Shown piece by piece: positions 23,701-36,738 of a stretch of 64,000 nt of DNA. This DNA is from Allium sativum (lineage: Eukaryota > Streptophyta > Magnoliopsida > Asparagales > Amaryllidaceae), in NCBI GenBank assembly GCA_030737875.1, contig CM060912.1:456138310-456202309 (forward strand). The letters are read 5' to 3'. The notes under the pieces are model-generated. The model did not search any database. It saw only the letters and a list, made by a program, of their open reading frames with translations, and was not told where the DNA came from. Made by a program: the position numbers and the translations under genes. The stretch's first letter is position 1. The number at the start of each line of letters is the position of its first letter.

Positions 23701-25384
23701 CTTCCTCCATTAGGGTCCTTAGGGTTAAATCTTAGGAAACCAAACCCAAGAGGGTTCAAATTCCTTTTTGGAAATGCAATTAATATTATTATGAACAGTA
23801 TCTAAGAAAATTTTAATGTAACTATTTCAAATTAGAATATTATTTGTTTTTGGAACCCATATACTAATGTTTCTAGAGTAATTTTTCTTAGTAGAAACCT
23901 TTTGTTTAATTCTAGAAATTACTGATTTAATATTAGTTTCTTTAGGACTAGATTTCTTTTTAGAATTAACTTTCTAAACATATCCTAGTCCTTTTTTACT
24001 AGAAACGGGTTGAGAATTTTCTAATATCTTAGATAAATTTTCTCTACCATTACTAAAATTATTAACATTCTTAGAAATACTATCTAGTTTAACTTTTAAA
24101 CTAGAATTTTCTATTTCTATAATCTTAACCTTAGTATTCAAGTCACGATTCTCAGAAGTTAGTGTATCGGTTTTATTCTTTTAAGTCTCAATTTCTTGAC
24201 TCAACATAGAGATTCGAAAATTTGCTACTAGCAGAGATTTTTGTAATTATCTAATCTCGTGTTCTAAAATCTCTTTTTCATCTTTTAATAAGTCTCTTTC
24301 AGATTTTGCTCTTTTTCTATCTTCATTTGCTTGTGTGTACTTTCTCTTAAAATAATTTCTAGATTCTAAAACTTCCGTATTAATTTCTATTAATTCGTCA
24401 TAAGTAAAATCACTGACCTCGGTATCCTTTGCCATGAAGCATACGTTTGCTTGTTCATTGTCACTATCGTTGTCACTATCAGAAGATGATGAATCTGAAT
24501 TATCCCAAGTGACCAAGAATACTCGTCTTTTTGATTTCTCCTTTTTATTGTGATTCTTATTTAATTTTGTACAATTCTTTTAATAATGTTTGGTCTTTTG
24601 ACAATTGGAATTTTCTACCAAGGCTGGGTCAGGCTCTTTTGATGAATTCTTTTTCATATTTTTTCTTTGACTTTTTCTGTATTTTAGAAATTTTCTAAAA
24701 TTCTTTGCCACAAATGCAATGTCCTCTTCATCTGAATCCGAATCATCTTTCTCAGCACGAAAAGCTAATTTTTTTCTTGTCTTGTACATTTGCTTTCTTT
24801 GCCTGTAAATTTACTTTATAGGACATGAGATTACCGATTAACTCTTCGTGTTTCATTGCAGAAAGATCATTAGCCTCTTCGATAACTAACACCATTCTTT
24901 CTCGCTCGTCCGTCAAAGAGTTTAATATTTCTGAAACTATATCAAAATCAGAGTATTTTTCTCCTAATCCTAATAGAGAATAATAAATATTTTGAAATCG
25001 AGAGTAATGTCATTTACAGACTCATTTTCATTTATTCTAAAATTTGAAACTAGTTTTTAAGCATGGATATCTTGCTTTGTTTGACCTTGCTAGTTCGTTC
25101 ATGAGTTATTTTGAGTGTTCGCCAGATTTCATATGTCGTGTTGCACATACAAACCCGGTTAAACTCGTTTCTATCCAAGGCACAATGCAATATATTCATG
25201 GCTTTAGCATTGGCAGTAGCCTCTGCTTTTTCATTTGCATACAATTCAGTTTATAAAGTAGTGGGTTGTGTATACTCTTTTTATGTAATATTCCAAGCAT
25301 CAAAATTATTAACTTGCATATATATATTCTCATTCGTGTAGCTCAATAGCTATAATTCATGCCATTGTAAATCCCAATCCGATG
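23701..25384 (-). pseudogene. Copia-1 gag, broken
   Basis: Pieces in minus-strand order: GMNYSY with the following Trp codon now a stop, then NAKAMNILHCALDRNEFNRV and YEIWRTLKITHE, the UBN2-type gag core; an acidic DDSDSDEEDIAF segment; a decayed zinc knuckle (NCQKTKHY, stop, KNC); and an acidic serine-rich and coiled-coil-like segment at 24247-24516 (heptad-like K/E-rich TQANEDRKRAKSERDLLKDE). Known: gag forms the virus-like particle and the knuckle binds RNA. There are many stops and shifts. Its start is lost at the junction with the solo LTR near 25385. Confidence 0.82.
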
Positions 25385-28300
25385 CGAATTACAACAGGAG
25401 TTCAAAATGATTATTGAAGAGGACTTTACAAGCTATAGATCCGTATGAGTTTGATGATTTATCGTGGAGTTTCCTGCGTGATTTTCGAGCTCAAAGACCC
25501 GAACTTCGAGCCGCCGCCTGGGTGAGATAAGGCCACCGAGTTCAGCCTTGTTCCAGGCGATGGAAGCTCCAGTGGTGGGCTTCAAGGTGGTCATCTCCGA
25601 TCATCGTCAGGCGGACCGCGGTAGCTGCAAAGTGGAACGCTAACATGGAACGTTGGGTATGGTTTCTGCGATGAAGACCAGGAACTAATTGCGCGTGTAG
25701 AAGATGAAGCCTAGGGGCTTGGATCAAGAATCAATGGTCCAGAAAATTTTAGGGTGATTAAAACCTTGATTTTTATTTTTGTTTCTTGTTTTTATTATTA
25801 TTAATTATGTAAAATATAGATTTGAATGATTTTAAAATATAAATTAGCATGTTTATAAAATATAAAAAATTAGCATTAATTTTGTAAAATAAAATTGGCA
25901 TTGTCTGTACAAATCTAAAATTTGGTTTTTATTATAAATGGCGTAGTTTAAAAATATGATTTTTTAAACTATATAGAACAATATAAAATTATACTTTGTT
26001 TTAAAAAAAAAGACCTTTGTTTTAGAAAATAAAAATAGACCATTGTTTTAAAAATATAAAAGAGACATGATTTTTAATAAAACAGAAAATACGATTTTCA
26101 TTATGTAAGTGGTGTTATAGAAAATACGATTTTCATTATGTAAGTGGTGTTATAGAAATATATTTTTTAGCGATATAAAAATCTGATTTTTATATATGAA
26201 TTAGCGTCTTAAAAATATGATTTTATTATTTTAATAACAATATAAAAATATGATTTTTATAGAAATGATTTTAGAACAAAAATATTGTTTTTAGAAAAAT
26301 GGTTTTGGATTAAAAAAAGGTGATTTTTTTTAAAAAAAAATGAAGCATTGTTAAAAATGTGATTTTTAATATAAATTTCGTGAAATAAATTGCATTGGAA
26401 TTAGAGCAGCTAATCTGAGCGACAATAAAGCACGGCGGAGTGGATCCCAAGGTGAGAACTTTTCACTTTAATTTTATTTTCTAGTTAAAATATATACTAG
26501 GATGCAGACGGTGCTTAGCAGCACCCGACACCCGTCGTCCACAAACCATGGACAACTTGTTTGATTATGATGTGTTGTGAAAATTGATTGTGATGTGGAA
26601 TGGATTAAATATAGTCATGTGTTGAAATAAAATATTTTATCATTAAAAATATAATTTTTAACATGTATATGAATAAAATAAATGTTCATTTACAAATCGG
26701 ACGATTTGTTTATGTATACCCGTTTGACTGATATGGATTGGGATGATAAATTTTACACGTCGCCCAACTGCACAAATAATATTTAGTATTTGTTGGTTGA
26801 AACCCCACACGGGTGTTGGGATGATATTTGACGTACACTAATCCAATTTTTTTAGTGGTATGTCAATCGATTGGTAGACAGACTGTATAGCATCAATTAT
26901 TTATATTTAATGCTTATACAATCGTAAATTACACTCTGGATGATGGTTGATTGTTTATCATGGTTGTTATATATATGTGTTGTATGAAATCCATATATAT
27001 AAAATTATATGGTAATTGACTGTGTTTGATTCCAATTCAGAACTAAAGAATATTTTAAAATAATATTCAGAAAAGAATCAAAATATGATTTTGATGTCCG
27101 ATTTGGGATGGACACGAAAGCATTTAAATATATAAAGCCGTGTTGATTAGAATAACGCCATTTTGGATGTGAACAATAATTATATCGATTTTATTCATTT
27201 TTATAATGAATATCGAAAAGGAAGTGATTTCATAATCTAATGTTTTGAAAATATCATCATTTATATATTAATGGTATGGAATATTCAATTTTGATTTAAA
27301 ATCGAATATGAAGTTGAAATTGTTTTAAAATGAATTTATAAATGATTTATAAAATATTTTTTAAATGGAAATCGACGAAATATATATAATATATGTATTA
27401 TATATAATGGCCTGAATAGAACGCGCCGCGCCGCGGTAGTTCGCGAATTTCGACCATTGACTTCGAACGGACATTACGGGAGATCCGACCATCGGATTCT
27501 CCTAAAACCAGAACCACTGGATTCGTATCGAAAAGAGCTTTCCAAAGAATATGAGAGATTTGAAATCAAACGGTTGGATTTGGAATTATGTCCAAATCAA
27601 ATTTGGAAAAGGTCACTGTAAGTGTAGTTCGATGACCATTGATGGAAATCGACTGTACGGGCCCTGATAATATTATTAAAAATATTAATAATTTGTGTAA
27701 AATCATAATAAATGATTTGTAAAGAATTGGGATGAAAAATTCCATGTTTGAAAAGATAAAAATATATTTTTATTGAAATGAACTAGTTATGAACTAGAAT
27801 TGTAATCCAGTATTTTTAAATAAATAAATTGGATTTGAAATGGTTTTAAAAATAACCAGAATTTCCAATATATGAATTGGAATGGATTTGAATCGAAATT
27901 ATCTTCGAAATATTTCGATATTAGATTCCGTGATTATACGGACATTGTGGAGGAATTTGGAAGATATATATATTGTTATTCCAATACGATATTTGTAGAT
28001 TTCAGAATTTGATATTGAATATAAGCCAATATATTTTCTATTCATAGCCTTCTATTTAATATCAAATTGGATTTTGGGTTTATCGTGAACGGTGTCTTCA
28101 TTAACACTGTTCTTAAACCCAATGGAGTTAAGAAAATTATAAACTAACTGGAGATTAGCTAAGTTGAATGGTTTCCTGGGTATTGATCTGATGTTGGTTT
28201 CGGCCTTCGGGATTAATACTTAGGGAATTGTTCTCTTACTAATTTACGGTTAGAGACTGATGGGATGGGGTCTTCAGTAACACTGTTTTTGAACCCCATG

Positions 28301-30858
28301 TGAAGAGAATAAATCTTTTAATTAAGATTATTAGGGTTTCCAATTATATTTAATAATTGGAATAAAATGGAATGGGAATTGGGTTTATCGTCAACTGTAT
28401 TTTTAACGACATCCGTTCTTTAACCCGATTTACAGTGAAATGTGATTTGGAATTTATAAATCTTTTGTTAAGATTTAAAGGAGATTTTCCAGAGTAAAGT
28501 TTTCCAATTTAACATATTAAATTGGAATTGAATGGAATTCGATTTGGTAATAATCGAAGTGAGCTTCTGTAGAGGAAGACTGTTAATATATATGGAATTT
28601 AAAGGGCTTTGCCGTTATTCCATTTATATTATCGGTTGGATATGGAAGTTTATATCGATTGTATATATCGATCTGTTTTCCATGAAAATTCAATTGTTAA
28701 AGGAATGAGATTTTGGGTTTATCGTGAGCTGTGTTTTAAACAAAACTAGTTCTTTAACCCAGTGAGGAAAATCATTAACTAATGATTTTGGGAGATTAAA
28801 ACTGAATTAGAGTTTTAACTAATCTTTAATTAGATTGAAATGTGAATTTTATAACTAAAATTATCAAATTTAAGAAATGATTGAGATTGGAGTATCACCA
28901 GTTTTGCTTTAAGCGATAGTTAAATCTTTAATTAGATTTGAATGCGAATGGTAATTGAATTTACCAATAACACCATGGTGTTAGATATGAAGTATTATCA
29001 GTTTTTCTTCATGGGATAAATAGGTTGGCATTGAGAAATAAAATAAATGATTACTTCGGTAAGGTTCGCTAATCCTGACTAGTTTGGATAAACCTTAATT
29101 TGGTTTGAATTGATATCCAAAGGAAGATTAAAGAATAAATTTAAAGAATTTATCTTTGATAAAATTAATGGGAACCTTTCCCAAAGTATAAGAATATTTG
29201 AATAAAAGAATATTCTGAATTGGAATGAGGCGTATGTTGCGTTTGTGTAGCACTTGTTTATTATATACGCGAGTTATTCGGAAAGACATGGTTTATCCCA
29301 TTCTGAATAACTGAATCGGCGATGAGTCGACAATGAAGACGGTGGTTGAAGACCGGAGATCTTCACATCGTTTGGATGATTACTGATGTTTTGATTGGGC
29401 TGTACACCCAAGACGAGGTAATAAGTGGTGATCGTCCAGACGTACTTGGAGATCGACCGAATATGTGAGGACCTCTCTCTTGTATTGGACATATGGGACG
29501 AGGAATAAGGTGCCTTCGGTTTCGTTCAGACCCAGAACGAACTTGTAAATGGATGTGTGTCTGACATTGGATTTCATTCTGTGTGATTGATAGACATCGG
29601 TTGCATAGCGTGAATTGCCTGTGTGGCATGCTGAGATTCAAATGATCAAGGCTTATGTTGAAAAGCAGAGTCTTGTGGTTGATGATCAAAGCATGGCTTT
29701 AATATAGCATAGCTTTGTGTATAGCATTAAATCGCGAGTCTCGCACCCCGGTGTGAACCAGAAATGGGAGAGGACCTCAGGAAGGGCATGTGTTTCCATC
29801 TAGCTAGGAGTGGTGTCTGGGTTTTGCACGCCCAGATGTTTTACTTATGTGGATGATGGATAGCGAGGCAACTCAGTTATTTCGGTCTCTGCGGAGACGA
29901 TGAATGGTTTGGTAGATATACCGACCAGTTTTACCCCCCATAAGGTGGGGAACGCAGTGTTTAGGCATTTTAATCCACTCCGCGTGGACCGGCCCTGATG
30001 ATCCAAGAGTCGATGCGTTCTGATCCTGAGACATGGGCTAGACTGTCTCTAAGCGGTAAGGACGATCCCTTGCCTTGGTTCACAGACGGAAATCCAACTT
30101 CCAATACGCGACACTTCAGTTTTGATTGTAGAGCCTAGTATGGTGACATAGTGGGATGGGGCATTATGTCGTCTATGATTGATACATTTATATTTGAAGT
30201 TGTTTTCATACACTTTACACTATAATATTATCAAAATGATTTGTTTTAAATGTACCAAGCATGTTTGGCTATTATAAGGTAAAACTCTATCCTCCGGCTT
30301 GCGTTGCATTATGTGATGAGACCCGAGTCTTATAATAGCTTCATTTTTCCAAAAAAAAACATTGCGCTGTTTGTTTTATGCACTGGTATTCTTGGGAGGA
30401 AACTTGTTCCGTGTTATACAGCGTGGTCTCTTGATTTACTCCATTTTAAAGTAAAGTTTAATAATTGTTTTAGTTCTCACACCAGTCACATGACTGGCCT
30501 GGAGTTTATTGTTTTAACCTAAACTCTGGGTGCCCCTATTTTCCACACGAGCAGTTAGTAGTTTTGGTTTTGCAGATTTATATTCACAGGATCCTGGTTT
30601 ATAGCTGGAATGATATTCGGAAAGCTTTGTATCCGTATATTCTTTTCAGTTGTGTTTTGTATTATTTTTCGCTGTATTGTAATTTGTAAATCTCTGATGT
30701 TTATCAAATGTATATTATTTATTCATACTCTGTTATATTCTTGTATTCTGATGGAATTGTTGTAATAAGCAATGAAATGTTCTTCTGTTTGTGTTCTAAT
30801 TTGTCGTGTTCTCAATTCAATCCGGGCTTTCCTTTATGGGGAAGTTCGGGTCGTCTCA
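25385..30858 (+). repeat. G1-family solo LTR, 5'-truncated
   Basis: Collinear with the G1 LTRs from about 25740 to the terminus GGGTCGTCTCA. Its left part (25385-25740) instead matches the LTR copy at 62800-63060 (shared TTATCG...GAGCTCAAAGA). The first kilobase of the LTR is absent. No PBS follows, so it is a solo LTR. The conserved GATCCCAAG|GTGAGA junction is at 26452. It includes an approximately 130-bp segment (28136-28270) absent from G1 but present, inverted, at 60751-60880. Confidence 0.85.
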
Positions 30859-31215
30859 ACTGGTTGAACAGTCACTACTCAAATGGTTAAGAATGAAATT
30901 CATATATATATATATATAAATATGTTCAGCAACTAGCCATTACAGGACTTCTGGTCTATGACCAGTCGACTGGTCCATTTTATATCAGTCGACTGGTTAC
31001 ATAACCAGTCTAGTATCAACTAGTTTTATAGAGCATATATTCAAATATATAAAACTAAAATTTCATGCATTCGAGTTATACTTTGAGTATAGTTTTTAAC
31101 ACAAATTTAACACAACTCAATACTTAAATATATATATATATAAACCTAGCTCGTTGACATGATTTCCACTTCTCTTCTCTTTGTTGTCATTAATCGAAAT
31201 TCTCGCGAATCAACA
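30859..31215 (-). repeat. Copia-1 5' LTR (inner end replaced by solo LTR)
   Basis: The outer 150 bp matches 1-138. It contains repeated ACTGGT / CAGTCGACTGGT dyads at 30954-31010 and an AT run. The outer terminus is at 31215 (AATCAACA). The PBS and inner boundary are lost to the G1-family insertion. Confidence 0.8.
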
Positions 31216-31579
31216 TGTTTCAAATCACTAACCTACTAAGTCCAATTCTAACTTCTTGTTATAAGTTCTATATTTACCAATTGTAAATAGGGAAAGATAT
31301 CCTCTTTACCCTAGGATATTTATTTAATTATTTCCCTAATTGGACTTAGTATTTAAACAACAATCAATACCCATTAATCCCCTTTTTACACCTTTTACTT
31401 CCGTTCATAGGTTTATTGCCATTTGTGACCATAACAGTCATATTTTCCTTAGGCAACCATTTGCGCAGGATATCCTTATTTTATTAGTCCCGAAGTATCT
31501 ATTTGTTGTACGCCAACAAACAATTAATATTATTATTTATTTATTTCCTATTATATATATATATATATATATTTGCACC

Positions 31580-31791
31580 AGACTCTCACATTAAGTTGAC
31601 CACTTGTGGATGCTGGATTTGCCGGGCGGTTCCTGGAAGACTTCTACCACAAGTTGAACTTAACCTCGTGCCTTTGTACACTTATATTTACGCATTAGAC
31701 CCTTTACATTAAGCTGACTACCTGCGGATGTTAGATTTAACGGGCGGTTCCGGGCAGACTTCTACCACAAGTTGAGCTTAACCTCGCGTCT
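31580..31791 (-). repeat. Two direct copies of an LTR subrepeat (about 118-bp period)
   Basis: Each copy holds GGGCGGTTCC.GG.AGACTTCT and CCACAAGTTGA.CTTAACCTCG. It is the reverse-orientation equivalent of the repeats at 36739-36954 and 46568-46769. Confidence 0.8.
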
Positions 31792-33237
31792 AAATGCGGT
31801 TATAGATAAAATTCCCTAATTGGGGTTTACAACATTAATCCTAATCAATTTAGGAATTGTAACCATTATCCTATTATATACACTTATATTGATTATATTG
31901 TTATAGTAAAAATTCCCTAATTTGCGGCACTATTTATAGCAATTTATTATATTGATTGCTACCATGGTCACCACAAATATTTTAATTCGATATGGATTAC
32001 ATTTTCATATATAATTCCATAATTGAATATCGTTCAAACATTTAATACAATGTACATTTTATCGGATAATATATATTTATATTTTTCATGCGGTTAATGT
32101 ATTTATTTTCTTTATCATTATTTTTAAATTTAACGATTTGGTTTAATTAATAACCAAATATTCCTTTTTGCATTCAATCTTGCCAAAAGGTTCCAAATCT
32201 TACAAAAAGACCGTTAGCTATAATTATTGTAAACTATGCCTAACTAATGGGATTGACATATTTTCAAATCACAAGAAATATATGTCAATGCATGTTTTGG
32301 AATAGTTGATGCAAACTATGCACAAAAATGTATATTTATATTTATACGTACATTTGCACCATTTTTCCCTTTTTCCATATTTTTGTCATATCTCTTGTGA
32401 ATTTAAAATAATGTATTTTTGTTCAAAAATAAAAGGAAAACGACATATTTGCAATCATTAAGCGAAAACCCTAACCACATTAAACAAAAATAGGCATTTT
32501 TTTTTAAATTACAATCACATAATTCTCCATTGTATCTTTTTAATCAAAATCACATAATTTTTCATTTGAACACCGAAACTAGAGATTTGGAAGAAAACTA
32601 CATCTAAATAGTGTTATTGGGACTAATTTCCAAATCTTCAATGTTTTACAACAACCACAATATAATTTCCAACATAATTGTAGGCAATATGTATAAACAA
32701 TTTAAGTAAACCTACAATTTATATTATTCCTAACCATAATTCACAATTTTCAAGTTTTGACAATATTTATTAGCAGATCTGATAGATGCCAATTCAAATT
32801 CAATAATGTTATGAACAAATCTGATGATAATAAGCCTATATTTTAAGATCTAATACAAACGAAATAAATGTGCTATTATAACTTTGTATATAAATTTTCC
32901 ACTCACCTAAAAGCATCCAAATCTGAATTTTGATAATCTTTTAGGCGCATAATTCCCAAATTCTTATAAATATGCAATTTATCTGAAAAGGGGATACTTT
33001 CAGATCTGTAGATATGCAAGATAATAGGAAGAAAGAGGGAGAACGTGATGTAGAGCGTCAATTCACATTCTTTTCCATTGGATCTGATAATCCCTTTCAA
33101 TCCTATGTGATTTCTGTTTGATTGGTTGTATATGAATATATTTTTAATTAAGAAATTAGGTTAGGAGAGAAAGGGAAATGGCAGAGCTCCGCTGCTGTCT
33201 ACAAATTTGTGTGGAATAGAATGAGGCCTTACCCCTT

Positions 33238-33245
33238 TATTTATA
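33238..33245 (-). promoter_or_regulatory. Candidate TATA box of the minus-strand LTR
   Basis: The minus strand reads CCTATAAATAAAGG, about 430 bp inside the LTR, matching the TATA positions of elements I (459) and II (509). Confidence 0.5.
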
Positions 33246-33670
33246 GGAGTGGAATTTGACATGAACCTTTAGATTCATTTTAGTTTATATCCGTCCATTC
33301 ATTTAATAATATATTATAACCTATCCTCCTTAACCCTAGCCGTCATTAGGCGTTCTAGCGCCCAATGGGTCGACCGTCGGTCTACAACTAAGGTCGACCG
33401 CTTGGGTCTCCAGTTGCCCAGTAAGGCTGGTTAAATAAGATATAATATATACTTATTCTAATTTATTTATTTTCCATCCGTTATCGTATTTCATCCATAA
33501 CTTTTTCATACGACTTTCGTTCGTGAAACTCCAAACATGAAAGTTGACCAGAATTCCAAGACAAATGAATCGGTTAAAGTTTCGTGGTCAAATTCCATTA
33601 TTTTAAGATATTCTTATTTTTGAAATCTAATTAAATAACTAACCTATTGTCAAAATTCCGGGTTGTTACA

Positions 33671-34997
33671 CCATGTTTTCAAGCTTGTCTACCTATTGAT
33701 TTTTGGGGTGAGTGTGTCTTAACTACCTGTCACCTTATTAATCGGATTCCCACTCCTATTTTGGATGGTAACAAACCCTATGAAATACTTTTTGGGAGTC
33801 CACCTAGTATTTTTGCTTTAAAGGAATTTGGGTGTCTTTGCTATGCTGCAAATCGGCCTCATGTCAAGGATAAATTTGCCCCTCATTCTAGGAGATGTAT
33901 CTTTGTTGGTTATCCTTTTGGTCAAAAGGGATTGAGTTTGTATGATTTAGATGCTCATGTGTATTTTGTTACTTGCGATGTCAATTTATTGAGCAAGTCT
34001 TTCCTTTTTCTATCCACGATTCTTGTTCCACTGACCCCAATGAGTGTTTGAACCAATTTCTATCCTAAAATTCCACGAATGGTGTGTATAATGATTATGA
34101 TGAGTGGAGTGTTATAACTGATTTGGGTAATGCATGGAATGTCGAGGTTATAGAGGATATGATAGTTAAAGATAGTGGTGACTTGAGTGTGCAGCAACCA
34201 GCAGCGTTGTCCGATATGGTGGCTGTAGAGTCGAGAGGGATTACGAGAGTTGATTTAGATAGTCTGGAGTCTAGAGAAAATTCAAGCATTGTTTCAAATG
34301 GTAATAATCTTGGTCATGGGCACCGCATCAAGCTTCCCTCGTCTTGTCTTCACGGATATGTTACTAACATAGTTATGTGCAAGATAGACCCCCTACATCG
34401 CATACTTCTTCTTCTACTCCATCTAATTCCTTTGGTAAACCTTTTAATATAGCTTGTTATGTGAATTATGATAAATTTTATAGGAAACATAAGCATTTCT
34501 TAACAGTAATTACATCTCAAAAAGAGCCTACTTCCTTCAAAGAGGTCGTACAGGATGAAGGTTGGCGTCAGGCAATGAAAGAGGAGACTGATGCACTTGA
34601 ACGGAATGACACGTGGACATTGGAGGATTTGCCGCTGGTAAGAAGGCTATTATTAGTGGCTGGGTTTATAAAATAAGGCGACTTGCTAATGGTGATGTTG
34701 AACGTCTTAAGGGGCGCTTGGTTGTGTATGGTAACCGGTAGGTTGCTAGTATATACTGTAATGAAACTTTCGCTCCAGTTGCTGAGACGGGTATTGTTCG
34801 TATTTTTCTTGCCGTTGCTATTTCTTATAATTGGGCATTGCATCAGATGTATGTACGTAATGCTTTTATTCATGGTGATTTAGGGGAAGAGGTCTATATG
34901 TAGCTTCCCCAGGTTATAGTTGTTCTTAACCTGAGAAAGTGTGTAGGTTACGCAAGTCATTATATGGTTTACGTCAAGCTCCTCAATACTGGTTTGC
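33671..34997 (+). pseudogene. Copia-2 integrase C-terminus to RT N-terminus, broken
   Basis: It starts mid-domain at CFQACLPIDFWGECVLTTC (integrase after the catalytic core), then NKPYEILFGSPPS and RRCIFVGYPFGQKG. After a frameshift near 34015 comes a linker. RT begins at SFKEVVQDEGWRQAMKEETD, shifts near 34635 into KKAIISGWVYKI, then ETFAPVAETGIVRIFLA, then LHQMYVRNAFIHGDLGEEVYM. The first catalytic Asp (QMD) is Tyr, and stops follow. It ends at QAPQYWFA, where element I is inserted, and resumes at 58504. A second, unrelated Copia lineage on the plus strand. Confidence 0.88.
34993..34997. repeat. Target-site duplication of element I, left (TTTGC)
   Basis: TTTGC precedes TGTAACACCCC and recurs at 58504-58508 after the terminus GGGTGTTACA. 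The copia RT frame (YWFA|KLSS) is continuous without the insert. Confidence 0.95.
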
Positions 34998-35209
34998 TGT
35001 AACACCCCGTATTTTTGAATATTCGAATTAACTAAATTAAAGAATAATTAATCTCAGACGTAATAATTAAGGGAAATGGGTTGCGCCATTGTGTTCATCT
35101 CGGAATTCTGGTCAAGATAGAATCTGAGTTTGCGTAAAACGGATATCGAATGAAGGAGATATGGACGAGCAAAGTCAAGAGAGAAAATAGAAAAAAAAGG
35201 GAGGATTGC

Positions 35210-35270
35210 ACTGGCGCACTTGGGAAGTGCGCCAGTAAAAATTTGCATTGGCGCACTTCCCAAGTGCGCC
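35210..35270 (+). repeat. Paired GC-rich hairpins in U3 of element I
   Basis: ACTGGCGCACTT-GGG-AAGTGCGCCAGT (12-bp arms) is followed at 35250-35270 by GGCGCACTT-CCC-AAGTGCGCC, itself the inverse of the first. The 3' LTR has the same pair at about 43609-43669. Confidence 0.92.
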
Positions 35271-35456
35271 CAGGCCGAGAGAAAACCTGCACAACTTTCT
35301 GGTTCAGTCTGACCCATGTTGTGACTCATTGCTGAGTCCTTTCTGACTCCTTGCTGAGTCATTAGGGCTGAGGTGTCACCCTATTCCGATTGAATGGTTT
35401 TGATTAACCCTAACATCATCCGACGGCTATAATTAAAATAAAATTCTATATAGGCA

Positions 35457-35462
35457 TGGGTA
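35457..35462 (+). promoter_or_regulatory. Candidate TATA box of element I 5' LTR
   Basis: TTCTATATAGGC, 459 bp into the LTR, ahead of a CCGCC-containing leader. The 3' LTR keeps a similar CTATATAAGC. Confidence 0.5.
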
Positions 35463-36738
35463 GACTCAAACCCTAAATCAAAATGAAAACTGAGACTATA
35501 GCCGTCATGCTGTCATCTTATAACCTAGAGTAGCCGCCACCAATTAAAGAGGAAGAACAACAAATCAAATCAGTCCTATTCAACCCTAATCTAAACAACA
35601 ACGAATCTTCTTCAAAGGCAAGCTAATATAACTTCAGAATTCAGAATTCAGAACTCAAGACCTTCTTTGAGTTGTGAGTTCGATAATTTTAATAGTATAA
35701 TTAGTAATTTAATTGGATTAAGTTATGATGTGGATTATATGGTGATGTTGTGAATTATTGATCGCATGTTATCATTTATGTTGTAATTTTGTGATGTTAT
35801 CATTTATGTGGTAAATTCTATGATGCTATGTTGTGATGTTATCATCTATGTTGTGACCTATGATGCTATCATCTATATTGTAATTCTAAGATTGGCTTAT
35901 GTATAATCAAATCATCATGTTGTTCATATGCTAGTTTGGCTATGTTGATTCATGTGATAAATCATATGTACTTATGCAAGTTAGGATGTTAATTAAGACA
36001 TGGATCATATGATTAGTGAAAATTATCTACAACTTTACATGACATCTATTTTAGATCTAAAGTTGGGCTATGACATGTGTGAGTTATATGCCAAATTCTA
36101 CATGCTAGTTTACATGTTTAGATGTAAATCTACACCATCGTTATGTCGCATAAATCACATATGCAAGTTTATATAAATGAGTTTGGAATATGAATCATGT
36201 TATGCAAGTTTATGGTTATTGCCTATGCAAGTTTACACCTTTAGATGTAGATTTATGACATACATGATTTATGCAAGTTTGTGACCATCAAGTTTACACC
36301 TTCAGATTTGGATCTATAACATATGTTGTTTTATGCAAAATTGTAACTTTGGCCTATGCAAGTTTTAGATGTAGAACATCATTCACACATGCAAGTTCAC
36401 CCCTATGTTAGATCTAGTTTTATCTGTATGTATGTTGTGATGTTTTCTCTTTATTTCATGAGTTAGACTATTCGAGTCTAACGTATATTTTGCGTTAAAC
36501 GAACAAACATACAACGTGGGGTAAAGGGGATAATTTTAAAAAGATTTAATTGGCATAAATGCTTTAAATGGCATAAAATAAATTTGTGATGAAAATTGGT
36601 ATGATTTTACATAGCATAAACAGATGGACATAATTGAATCAATTATGGCCATAGTTAAATTTAGAATTAATTGATAATTTCAATAGGGAAAGTAATTCAA
36701 ATTTGGGAATGATTAATTAGGTGTAATTAATCTTCTAA

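Larger units (their letters stand above)
1..31215 (-). mobile_element. Copia-1: Ty1/copia LTR retrotransposon, nested and dead
   Basis: Seen: on the minus strand the order from right to left is LTR, gag, protease, integrase, reverse transcriptase, RNase H, polypurine tract, LTR, which is the Ty1/copia order. The two LTRs share their outer sequence (1-138 and about 31060-31215, both beginning TGTTGATTC on the minus strand). The element is split by G1 at 826-21211, with the reading frame resuming exactly across the gap, and by a G1-family solo LTR at 25385-30858. The left LTR is cut by the window edge. Frameshifts, stops and loss of catalytic motifs mean it cannot move by its own proteins. Confidence 0.9.
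31216..33670 (-). repeat. Chromovirus-type (Tekay-like) LTR, partial, minus strand
   Basis: On the minus strand it starts TGTAACAACCCGGAATTTTG at 33670 and shows the plan seen in elements I and II: GTCGACC-rich block near 33370-33415, TATAAATA at 33238-33245, and two copies of a GAGGTTAAG...CCCGGAACCGCCCG unit at about 31580-31790. It stops at the Copia-1 terminus after 2.45 kb without a normal 3' end and with no matching 5-bp flanks (CAACA versus CCATG). Inference: Copia-1 inserted into it and the rest lies left of the window. ORFs at 31340-31712 are shadows. Confidence 0.7.

Noticed and set aside
31340..31712. ORFs ending in poly-Ile/Tyr
   Set aside because: They read through an AT microsatellite inside a minus-strand LTR.
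35741..35880. Regularly repeated GTGATGTTATCAT segments as a CRISPR-like array
   Set aside because: Imperfect, no uniform repeat/spacer spacing, inside a plant LTR.
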